From: Bacteroidota bacterium
GTDB taxonomy: Bacteria; Bacteroidota; Kryptoniia; Kryptoniales; JAKASW01
Assembly (NCBI GenBank): GCA_021785235.1
Contig: JAJYGB010000483.1
Coordinates: forward strand, 829-6,132
DNA length: 5,304 nt
Direction of reading: 5' to 3'
Under the pieces are notes generated by a model. The model made no database searches, was not told where the DNA came from, and worked only from the letters and a program-made list of their open reading frames with translations. Below are positions 1-5,304 of the stretch, piece by piece. The position numbers and the translations under genes are program-made. Positions within the stretch are counted from its first letter, which is position 1. Every line of letters begins with the position of its first letter.

Positions 1-382
1 CGCCTTCTTTGGGAGGCCTGATCTGGCCACTGACCGTGTCTCCGGTCATCAGGCCGAACTTCTTAATCTGCGAGGGAGAGACGTAGATATCATCTGGGGA
101 AGAGAGGTAATTGTACTTAGGAGACCTAAGGAATCCGTATCCGTCACTGTGGACGTCGAGGACGCCGGCGCTGACTGAGATGCCGGGGGCCTCCGGCGGT
201 GCTTGCGTGGTGGTTTCCGCTGCGGGAGCGGCCTCTTTCACCATGCTGCTCTGCTTCTCCATGATCTTAAATATGACTTCCTCTTTCCTCAGTCCGCTAA
301 AACCGGGGATCTCAAGTTCCCTGGCCAACTTGTGCAACTCTGCTACCTTCATTCCCTGCAGCTCCGCAAGATCTACAGTCAT
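1..382 (-). CDS. rho: Transcription termination factor Rho, N-terminal part (truncated by window edge)
   Basis: Rho is a hexameric RNA-dependent ATPase that binds nascent transcripts and releases RNA polymerase. Only the first 127 residues lie in the window. Residues 4-44 resemble the helical Rho_N domain ([20 protein letters not shown], then '[15 protein letters not shown]'). Residues 47-67 form a short Ala/Pro/Thr-rich linker. From residue 70 the cold-shock-like RNA-binding domain begins, with the RNP1-type motif GYGFLR (81-86) and the Rho signatures '[11 protein letters not shown]' (96-106), '[15 protein letters not shown]' (113-127). These match the well-known E. coli Rho pattern closely. 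The ATPase core with Walker motifs and Q/R loops lies outside the window. The ATG at 382 is chosen because an AGGAGG lies eight bases upstream and the Rho_N domain starts at once. The reading frame is intact to the edge. It is the last visible gene of the cluster, 169 bases after folC. Confidence 0.96.
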   Translation of the reverse strand, partial: MTVDLAELQGMKVAELHKLARELEIPGFSGLRKEEVIFKIMEKQSSMVKEAAPAAETTTQAPPEAPGISVSAGVLDVHSDGYGFLRSPKYNYLSSPDDIYVSPSQIKKFGLMTGDTVSGQIRPPKEG

Positions 383-391
383 TGAAAACTA

Positions 392-397
392 CCTCCT
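392..397 (-). promoter_or_regulatory. Shine-Dalgarno site of rho
   Basis: On the minus strand AGGAGG lies nine bases before the rho ATG (382), a full consensus SD at a normal distance. It fixes the rho start and shows that rho has its own strong translation initiation, unlike pyrK and folC in the same cluster. Confidence 0.85.
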
Positions 398-425
398 ACG
401 AGATTTTATAACTTTTGATATGTTG

Positions 426-453
426 AAAAACTTCCTGACTTCGGCGCAGGAAA
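426..453 (-). terminator. Hairpin with U-tract between folC and rho: intrinsic terminator or rho leader attenuator
   Basis: Read on the minus strand, TTTCCTG (453-447) can pair with CAGGAAG (437-431), giving six Watson-Crick pairs plus one T-G wobble around a nine-base loop. Five Ts (430-426) follow immediately. This is the layout of a modest Rho-independent terminator. It sits 99 bases after the folC stop and 43 bases before the rho start, so it would lower read-through from the pyr-folC genes into rho or act in a rho leader. A competing four-base stem, CGGC (457-454) with GCCG (445-442), uses bases in the terminator loop and directly flanking its stem. The stem is short and only half GC, so termination strength is uncertain. 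Confidence 0.45.
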
Positions 454-551
454 GCCGCAAACGAGACTCAATGTATGTTATCTAGTTACCCTTCATTAGG
501 TTTGCTCGGGGATCCTATAGATTGGGATTCAAAAAGAACGGATCAATTGAA

Positions 552-1889
552 TTACAGGCTCTCAAGTTTTATTACCGATTTATCCAGAACCGGCAATACC
601 TCGCCCGCCAAATAGTGCGATCCCGTTACCAAGAGAAAACTATCATTGTCGGTTTGGCTTAATGCAGCTCTTAACGCGTCTGTGGAATTGTCGAATGTTT
701 GCGTTTTTAATTTAATACCGTTACTCAACTTCTTCAAATCATTAGCACCCATGGAGCGGCCTATCTTAAGCTGGGTCAAGATAATATGCGTGAACTTATC
801 CCGCAAGCTATTTAACATAGGCACGGCATCTTTGTCCTTCATAACCGCGAATAGGACGGTGCCTCGTCGGTCCGCAAGAAGCGGCTCAAGGCTGTCGATG
901 GATGCCCTGATCCCGTCGGGATTGTGCGCGACATCCAGGATGACAAGCGGATGATGAGAGAGAACCTCAAGCCTTCCGCGGTGCCCTGTATTCGTCCTGA
1001 TCGCAGCTAGACCAGTATAAACGGCCTCTCGCGCAATATTAACGCCAGATTCAGTAAGGAGATGGATCGCCGAAAGTGCGGTCAGCGCGTTAGTGATCTG
1101 ATGCTTCCCTCCAAGATCGACTTTTAAGGACTCATACTCCTTGCCAAATACTTTCGCGTCGAAAACCGAACCCTCGACACCAACTTGACTTCGGGTGAGC
1201 TTCGTTATGTCCTTCACAAAGAGAAGCTTTGCCCCCCTACCTGATGCCACCTCTGAGAAAACCTTCATTAGAGATTCCTGTGTCACATTCACAACTGCCG
1301 GCTTATCTCTCTTTATAATGCCAGCTTTCTCGAACGCGATTTTCTCCAGTGTGTCACCCAGGACATCCATATGATCGTAACTGATGCCGGTGATCACCGA
1401 GACAAGCGGATCTACGACGTTTGTCGCATCAAGCCTTCCCCCGAGCCCGGTTTCAACGACAGCGTAATCCACCTTCATTTCAGAAAAGTATTTCAACATT
1501 ATCGCCGTAGTCGCTTCGAAGAATGTTGCCCGGAGCTTGACTATTTCATTGTGAAAAAAATCTGTCAGCCTAACAAGATCACCGGAGGGTATCGGTACAC
1601 CGTTGACCTTTATTCGTTCGGTGAAACTGACGATATGCGGAGAAGTATAAAGTCCGACACTGTAGCCCTGTGCCGCGAGCACGCTCGATATCATGGCGCA
1701 TGTGCTTCCCTTACCATTAGTGCCCGCCACATGGACCACATTAAGCTGTCGGTGAACATCGCCCGCGTATTTCATGAGGGCGACGATATTGTCGAGGTCC
1801 ATCTTGATACCGAACTTCTCTAATCCATACAGAAATTCCGTCGCCTCGCGCAGCGGCACATTTGCCTGGTTATTGGTTGTATCGGTCAT
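552..1889 (-). CDS. folC: Bifunctional dihydrofolate synthase / folylpolyglutamate synthase
   Basis: FolC is a cytoplasmic ATP-dependent Mur-ligase-family enzyme. It couples L-glutamate to dihydropteroate and then adds further glutamates to reduced folates. The 445-residue length is normal. Visible motifs are the P-loop HVAGTNGKGST (53-63), YTSPH (81-85), FEATTA (124-129), ETGLGGRLDATN (146-157, with the metal/ATP-site glutamate), ISYDHMDVLG (169-178) and FEKAGIIK (186-193), whose K188 matches the lysine that is carbamylated in this family. The C-terminal glutamate-binding domain has GHRGRLEVL (302-310), ILDVAHNPDG (317-326) and VTGSHYLAGEV (421-431). All key motifs are present, so it should be active. 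Whether it does one or both reactions cannot be told from sequence. The ATG at 1889 is used because an in-frame TGA lies eight codons upstream and the conserved 'FLYGLEKFGI' begins near residue 19. No SD is visible before it. The gene starts 88 bases after pyrD. Confidence 0.96.
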   Translation of the reverse strand: MTDTTNNQANVPLREATEFLYGLEKFGIKMDLDNIVALMKYAGDVHRQLNVVHVAGTNGKGSTCAMISSVLAAQGYSVGLYTSPHIVSFTERIKVNGVPIPSGDLVRLTDFFHNEIVKLRATFFEATTAIMLKYFSEMKVDYAVVETGLGGRLDATNVVDPLVSVITGISYDHMDVLGDTLEKIAFEKAGIIKRDKPAVVNVTQESLMKVFSEVASGRGAKLLFVKDITKLTRSQVGVEGSVFDAKVFGKEYESLKVDLGGKHQITNALTALSAIHLLTESGVNIAREAVYTGLAAIRTNTGHRGRLEVLSHHPLVILDVAHNPDGIRASIDSLEPLLADRRGTVLFAVMKDKDAVPMLNSLRDKFTHIILTQLKIGRSMGANDLKKLSNGIKLKTQTFDNSTDALRAALSQTDNDSFLLVTGSHYLAGEVLPVLDKSVIKLESL

Positions 1890-1977
1890 AGGTTTACTGA
1901 ATAATCGCGTTCACGACACGGGGGGACTTCAACTTTTACCTTTTCGATTAACCTTCTTCAGAAATGAATATCTCGCA

Positions 1978-2925
1978 TCAATGACGGTCCATATGCGGCA
2001 CATTATCACGCTCAAACCGAAGACTACCGGTGAGGTCGGAAAGCTTTTCAATGTTCCGGTCTGCCGCGTACGCTTCTATTCCATTGAGCAGGCCCGAAGG
2101 CACGTCCGGTTTAGTGAATAGCGCCGTGCCAATCTCCACTGCCGCCGCACCTGCAATCATATACTCAACAACGTCCTGCCAAGTAAAAATTCCCCCGCTG
2201 GCAACGATGGGGATGCTCACCGACTTCGAGACCTGAAAAACTCTTGCCATGGTGAGCGGCTTCACCGCGGGCCCCGACAGTCCGCCGGTAACTGTGTGGA
2301 TCTTCGGCATCATCGAGTTTATGTCAATGGCCATTCCGACATAAGTGTTGGCGACGGTGACGCCGTCGGCCCCCTCCGTCTCCGCTGCTTTAGCAAAGTC
2401 GCCGATGCGCGTCACGTTCGGCGTAAGCTTCACGATGAGCGTTCTCGGAAATACTTTCCTAACAAGTTTTACTATCGATGAAAGAGTTTTTACATCTGTA
2501 CCGAACTCAATCCCGCCCTCCTTTACGTTTGGACAAGAAAGGTTCAGCTCAAGCCCACGCACAGACTTGTTTGCCGCCAAAATCTCAGCCAGAGAGACGT
2601 AGTCCTCAACGCGTTTTGCCGCAATGTTTGCTACGACGAGCGCACCAAGTTCGTCAAGCCTTTGAATCTTTTCATCGATGAAGCGACTTACACCGATGTT
2701 TGCCAGTCCGATAGAATTAAGCATCCCGCAAGCCACCTCGGCGACGCGGGGAGGCTCGTTTCCTATTTTCGGTTTCAGCGTAAGAGATTTTGAAACAACC
2801 GCACCGAGCATCGATACATCAAAATATGTTCCGAGCTCATCGCCGTACCCACAAGTGCCAGACGCGGTCATCAGGGGATTTTTCAACTCTAGTTCCCCGA
2901 TCTTTACTTTCACATCCGGCTTCAT
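1978..2925 (-). CDS. pyrD: Dihydroorotate dehydrogenase, class 1B catalytic subunit
   Basis: This is the FMN-containing catalytic subunit that oxidises dihydroorotate to orotate, the fourth step of pyrimidine synthesis. Class 1B enzymes pass electrons through PyrK to NAD+. The 315-residue length is typical. Motifs along the TIM barrel are TASGTCGYGDEL (20-31), VSKSLTLKP (44-52), the substrate-contacting MLNSIGL (68-74), LNLSCPN (127-133) with the catalytic base C131, VKLTPN (165-170) with the FMN-contacting lysine, VANT (191-194), GGLSGPAVKPL (214-224), VASGGI (241-246) and EIGTALF (264-270). A cysteine rather than serine as the base places it in class 1. The adjacent pyrK makes it 1B rather than fumarate-linked 1A. 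The ATG overlaps the pyrK stop as ATGA, and GAGGTG lies five bases upstream, so translation is probably coupled to pyrK, which suits a fixed subunit ratio. No residue looks missing. Confidence 0.97.
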   Translation of the reverse strand: MKPDVKVKIGELELKNPLMTASGTCGYGDELGTYFDVSMLGAVVSKSLTLKPKIGNEPPRVAEVACGMLNSIGLANIGVSRFIDEKIQRLDELGALVVANIAAKRVEDYVSLAEILAANKSVRGLELNLSCPNVKEGGIEFGTDVKTLSSIVKLVRKVFPRTLIVKLTPNVTRIGDFAKAAETEGADGVTVANTYVGMAIDINSMMPKIHTVTGGLSGPAVKPLTMARVFQVSKSVSIPIVASGGIFTWQDVVEYMIAGAAAVEIGTALFTKPDVPSGLLNGIEAYAADRNIEKLSDLTGSLRFERDNVPHMDRH

Positions 2926-3701
2926 GGCTTCACCTCGAATTCAATCTCCGTCGACCTGAAAACCGGGCCGTCCTTGCAGGCGAGATAATAGTCGACACTG
3001 CCGCTCTTTTTTATCGGGCATCCCTGGCAAAGCCCCATCCCGCAAGCCATCGGAGTCTCGACGGACAAGTATGTCGGTATCTTCGTGCCGAACTCCTTCT
3101 GCATACTGACAAGCATCGGCGTTGGCCCGCATCCGAACAACATTTCGGGCGTGTCTCGCCTGAGCTCCTGTTTCAGCAGACCGACAACATTACCGTGAAA
3201 GCCCGCCGAGCCGTCATCTGTGGCATGCGCGATATTAGTCGCCTCTTTAAACGGAACCAGTTGAGACATGGTCCTTGCTCCATAAAAGAATCGCACTTCG
3301 CTTCCGACACGTTTCGCGCTCCTGGATAAGATCGGGAGGATCGCGGCCCCGGAACCTCCTACCGCGACCCAAATCTTTCTACCGCTTTCCCTTTCAGGAA
3401 AGCCGTTTCCAAGTGGCCCATTAAGAATGAGTTCCGCGCCTGGCATGAGTTCGGATATCTTCCTCGTTCCTCTACCAACGGCGACATAGAGGAGCGAAAG
3501 TGTGTCATCCTCTACGTCGCAGACCGAAAAAGCTCTCGGCAAAAGAGGATCTATCGTCCCCGGAAAAGAGACCATGACAAATTGACCAGCTTCAACTAGC
3601 GCTGAGATACGTGGTGAACGAAAAGTTGAGATGAAGGTTTGCTCCGCAACCTTCCGTGTATCTACAGTTACAGCAGTTTCAAGAAAGGATTTTCCCGCCA
3701 A
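2922..3701 (-). CDS. pyrK: Dihydroorotate dehydrogenase electron-transfer subunit (FAD, [2Fe-2S])
   Basis: PyrK moves electrons from PyrD's FMN through a [2Fe-2S] cluster and FAD to NAD+. Its 259 residues show the ferredoxin-reductase-like order. The FAD domain has GQFVMV (39-44), the flavin motif RAFSV (56-60), GRGTRKI (77-82) and GPLGNGF (95-101). The NAD domain has VGGSGAA (114-120), FYGART (139-144), TDDGSAGFHGNV (161-172) and GCGPTPML (190-197). The cluster domain has cysteines C220, C225, C228 and C242 in ACGMGLCQGC and LACKDGPVF. The nucleotide loop is slightly off the usual GGGxGxAP form. The first codon is TTG, directly after the stop of the upstream TPR gene and in the same frame. 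No earlier start is possible and the first ATG (residue 43) would cut into the FAD domain, so TTG is the best choice. Only a weak GAG-type SD precedes it, so expression likely depends on reinitiation or coupling with the TPR gene. Confidence 0.95.
   Translation of the reverse strand: MAGKSFLETAVTVDTRKVAEQTFISTFRSPRISALVEAGQFVMVSFPGTIDPLLPRAFSVCDVEDDTLSLLYVAVGRGTRKISELMPGAELILNGPLGNGFPERESGRKIWVAVGGSGAAILPILSRSAKRVGSEVRFFYGARTMSQLVPFKEATNIAHATDDGSAGFHGNVVGLLKQELRRDTPEMLFGCGPTPMLVSMQKEFGTKIPTYLSVETPMACGMGLCQGCPIKKSGSVDYYLACKDGPVFRSTEIEFEVKP
2931..2936 (-). promoter_or_regulatory. Shine-Dalgarno site of pyrD, inside the end of pyrK
   Basis: GAGGTG on the minus strand ends five bases before the pyrD ATG and lies within the last codons of pyrK. 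Together with the ATGA stop-start overlap it supports the chosen pyrD start and translational coupling of the two subunits. Confidence 0.7.
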
Positions 3702-5294
3702 TTATTTTTTCTCGCGTTTAATTAAGTCTCCGGATGGTTCTTTACCCGAGCCCGATGTATCCCGGGGTGTGCCTATAGGTTTGCGCGCCGAGTCAGGTGC
3801 CGCTTCAATCTTCTTTTGAGTCTCAGTATCGGCACGTTTGATGACAGGCAACGCGGTCTTTAACGAATCAGTTTTCTCCTTCAGCCTGGCAGCTGCCGCT
3901 ATGGAGTCCGCTCGCGCTTTTCTTGCGAGCGCACTGTCTTGCTGAGCAGTCTCGTACCCCGTCACAGCAAGCTTGACATTTTCTCCGTAGGGAGAATTTG
4001 GAAATTGCGTCGACAATTGCCGGTAGTAAACAAAGGCCGAGTCGGGCGCTTGGAGCTTGGTTTCATATATCCATCCGAGCGTGTACAGTGCCTTGGGGGC
4101 GAGTTTTGACTTCGGGCTTTTTAGCAGCTCACGCAATTTGTCCACCGCTTGATTGTAATTCCCATTCTGCGTGAGCTCAACAGCCTGGTCGTATTTGATT
4201 CGAGATGAATCCACAACAACAGGAGGTGGGAGGCCGAGTACCGTGCACGCCGATAAGGCGTAAGGAGAATCTTTATAGTTGTTTATCAGCTCATCGAGGT
4301 ACTTTCTACCACTTGCGGTATCTCCCGATGAATAGTAATACTCTCCCAAACTATAAAGTGCGGACTGGTACACGCTCGAGTTTGGGAAATCCCTGATGAC
4401 AGTCTTGTAACAGTTAATCGCCGAATCGGGGATGACTAACTTGAACATGTACAATCCCGCCAGCTCGTCCCTTGATTGAGCAGCGTGTTCATAAAGTGTA
4501 TCTATTCTTTCCTTGGAATAAGCTGCCGAAGTGTCGTTCTTCCGCTTTGCATCCAGAGCAGAATAGTATAGACTATCGTTCATCAACACTTTGTAGCTTT
4601 CGATAAGGTAATCCTGGAGCGTGCGTGCCATTATCTGCCCGCTGTCCGAAATCAAATAAACATTCGGATGACTGGTCACTCTTTGGAAGTACTTCAGCGC
4701 GCTCTGAAAATCGCCGACTTGATACAGATATATCTTGGCAAGCCGGTAGGCGCTTCGCGTAGCCGCCACGCTCGTGGAATAAGCCGTGTCGATGTTCTCG
4801 TAGGCAGTAACGGCATGCGACACCTCGCCAGAATCGTATAGAACCGTCGCTTCCTGGTACTTGACCAGAGGAAAGTAATCGAAGAAATTGTCATTCCTGA
4901 GAAGGCTTCTCAAGCCATCTAGCGCGGCATAATAACGTCCCATAAGCCTCTGGGCGCGCGCCAGGTAATACCGGCAGTAAAACCTGATCTGAACATCATG
5001 AGCCTCCTTTTCTGCAAATAAAAAAGCATTCGACGCTTCGAGGTAATCTTTAGAATCAACCATGAGGCGGCCGGCCCGACAAGCGTAAATCGACGCCTCG
5101 TCCCCCTGAGAAAATACGGAGGCCGTATCTAGATACGCGGCTGCGGTAACTGTATCCCCTTGTCTAAGGTAGTAATCGGCCAGGATGTCCGAAGACATTG
5201 AAATAATATTCCGCTTGCCTTCCCTCCGCGCAATTCGGATCGCGTGCAACACCCTGTCGCGTCCGGTTTCTTTCTTCAGCCCATTTAGTTCCAT
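3702..5294 (-). CDS. TPR-repeat protein with charged C-terminal tail, function unknown (5' end may lie outside the window)
   Basis: I do not recognise a named gene. The 530 residues are mostly helix pairs of TPR type, roughly ten units: about 29-62, 67-97, 102-135, 141-172, 176-209, 215-247, 265-303, 306-342, 367-395 and 399-432. The clearest repeats contain 'PDSAINCYKTVIRDFPNS' (289-306) and 'PDSAFVYYRQLSTQFPNS' (417-434), and 'YTLGWIYE' (404-411) is conserved-looking. Such spacing is common in envelope scaffold or lipoprotein TPRs such as BamD or YbgF and in the secretion/gliding protein PorW/SprE. A specific match cannot be claimed. Residues 446-530 form an Ala/Lys/Asp/Ser-rich, probably flexible tail. 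No signal peptide or lipobox is seen. However, the frame is open through the ten bases upstream of the ATG to the window edge, with no SD visible there, so the true start and any signal peptide may be missing. It is the first visible gene of the cluster and abuts pyrK. Confidence 0.8.
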   Translation of the reverse strand: MELNGLKKETGRDRVLHAIRIARREGKRNIISMSSDILADYYLRQGDTVTAAAYLDTASVFSQGDEASIYACRAGRLMVDSKDYLEASNAFLFAEKEAHDVQIRFYCRYYLARAQRLMGRYYAALDGLRSLLRNDNFFDYFPLVKYQEATVLYDSGEVSHAVTAYENIDTAYSTSVAATRSAYRLAKIYLYQVGDFQSALKYFQRVTSHPNVYLISDSGQIMARTLQDYLIESYKVLMNDSLYYSALDAKRKNDTSAAYSKERIDTLYEHAAQSRDELAGLYMFKLVIPDSAINCYKTVIRDFPNSSVYQSALYSLGEYYYSSGDTASGRKYLDELINNYKDSPYALSACTVLGLPPPVVVDSSRIKYDQAVELTQNGNYNQAVDKLRELLKSPKSKLAPKALYTLGWIYETKLQAPDSAFVYYRQLSTQFPNSPYGENVKLAVTGYETAQQDSALARKARADSIAAAARLKEKTDSLKTALPVIKRADTETQKKIEAAPDSARKPIGTPRDTSGSGKEPSGDLIKREKK

Positions 5295-5304
5295 GGCACC
5301 GTAA

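Larger units (their letters stand above)
383..551. other. Intergenic region folC-rho (rho leader)
   Basis: This is the longest non-coding stretch in the window, at 169 bases. On the minus strand it holds, in order: a T-rich run (535-531) without a GC stem before it, a weak ATCC/GGAT inverted repeat, a four-codon ATG-to-TAG mini-frame (496-482) without an SD, the hairpin plus U-tract described separately, an AT-rich spacer containing TATAAA (410-405), and the rho SD. I could not identify a convincing promoter with both elements. The TATAAA has no recognisable -35 partner at 15-17 bases and would put a transcript start almost on top of the SD. Confidence 0.6.

Noticed and set aside
405..410. 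TATAAA on the minus strand as a -10 element of a rho promoter
   Set aside because: No -35-like hexamer lies at 15-17 bases, no TAnnTTTG-type element is present, and the transcript would start almost at the SD.
111..485. Plus-strand open frame of 124 codons
   Set aside because: It runs antisense to the N-terminus of rho and into the spacer, has no SD and no recognisable domain, while the minus strand encodes a clear Rho.
482..496. Four-codon mini-frame (ATG AAG GGT AAC TAG) on the minus strand upstream of the rho hairpin, as a leader peptide
   Set aside because: It has no SD, and such a short frame is expected by chance. It has no run of regulatory codons.
543..550. Eight-base palindrome TCAATTGA just after the folC stop
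   Set aside because: It is AT-rich, has no loop, and is not placed to form a terminator stem. The T-run that follows is not next to a GC hairpin.
1371..1823. Plus-strand open frame of 150 codons
   Set aside because: It is wholly antisense to folC, across its conserved P-loop half. Its composition follows from the folC codons and no family is recognisable.
2790..3329. Plus-strand open frame of 179 codons
   Set aside because: It spans the antisense of both pyrD and pyrK, lacks an SD and shows no domain. It is a shadow frame.
3702..3710. A6 run before the TPR stop as a programmed frameshift site
   Set aside because: pyrK is already in the same frame as the TPR gene, so a shift in either direction would leave the PyrK frame, and no downstream stimulatory structure is evident.

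Overview
The window carries five genes, all on the minus strand and packed as one probable transcription unit. In transcription order (right to left) they are: a tetratricopeptide-repeat (TPR) protein (3702-5294), PyrK (2922-3701), class 1B dihydroorotate dehydrogenase PyrD (1978-2925), folate synthase FolC (552-1889), and the N-terminal 127 residues of transcription termination factor Rho (1-382, cut by the window edge). The plus strand shows only antisense shadow frames. I see no mobile element, CRISPR array, tRNA or rRNA.

The organism is a bacterium with intermediate GC content. The NAD-linked PyrK/PyrD pair, the TPR protein with repeated 'PDSA' and 'FPNS' motifs and a charged tail, and a Rho with an N-terminal Rho_N domain and a short linker would fit the Fibrobacteres-Chlorobi-Bacteroidetes group, for instance an Ignavibacteria-like lineage. 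That is inference from sequence style only. Good Shine-Dalgarno sequences precede rho and pyrD, so this does not look like a typical SD-poor Bacteroidetes genome.

The junctions are tight at the upstream end and looser downstream. The TPR stop (TAA) is followed directly and in the same frame by the TTG start of pyrK. pyrK and pyrD overlap by four bases (ATGA). pyrD and folC are separated by 88 bases, and folC and rho by 169 bases. The folC-rho gap holds a hairpin followed by a U-tract and then a strong SD for rho, so rho may be attenuated or expressed partly apart from the upstream genes.

Functionally, PyrK and PyrD form the NAD-dependent enzyme that oxidises dihydroorotate to orotate in pyrimidine synthesis. 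FolC makes dihydrofolate and polyglutamated folates, the cofactors for thymidylate and purine synthesis, so three genes serve nucleotide supply. Rho acts in transcription termination, and the TPR protein is probably an envelope-associated scaffold. I do not see a previously undescribed system here. The points most worth checking are the stop-start junction before pyrK, the hairpin ahead of rho, and the unassigned TPR protein.
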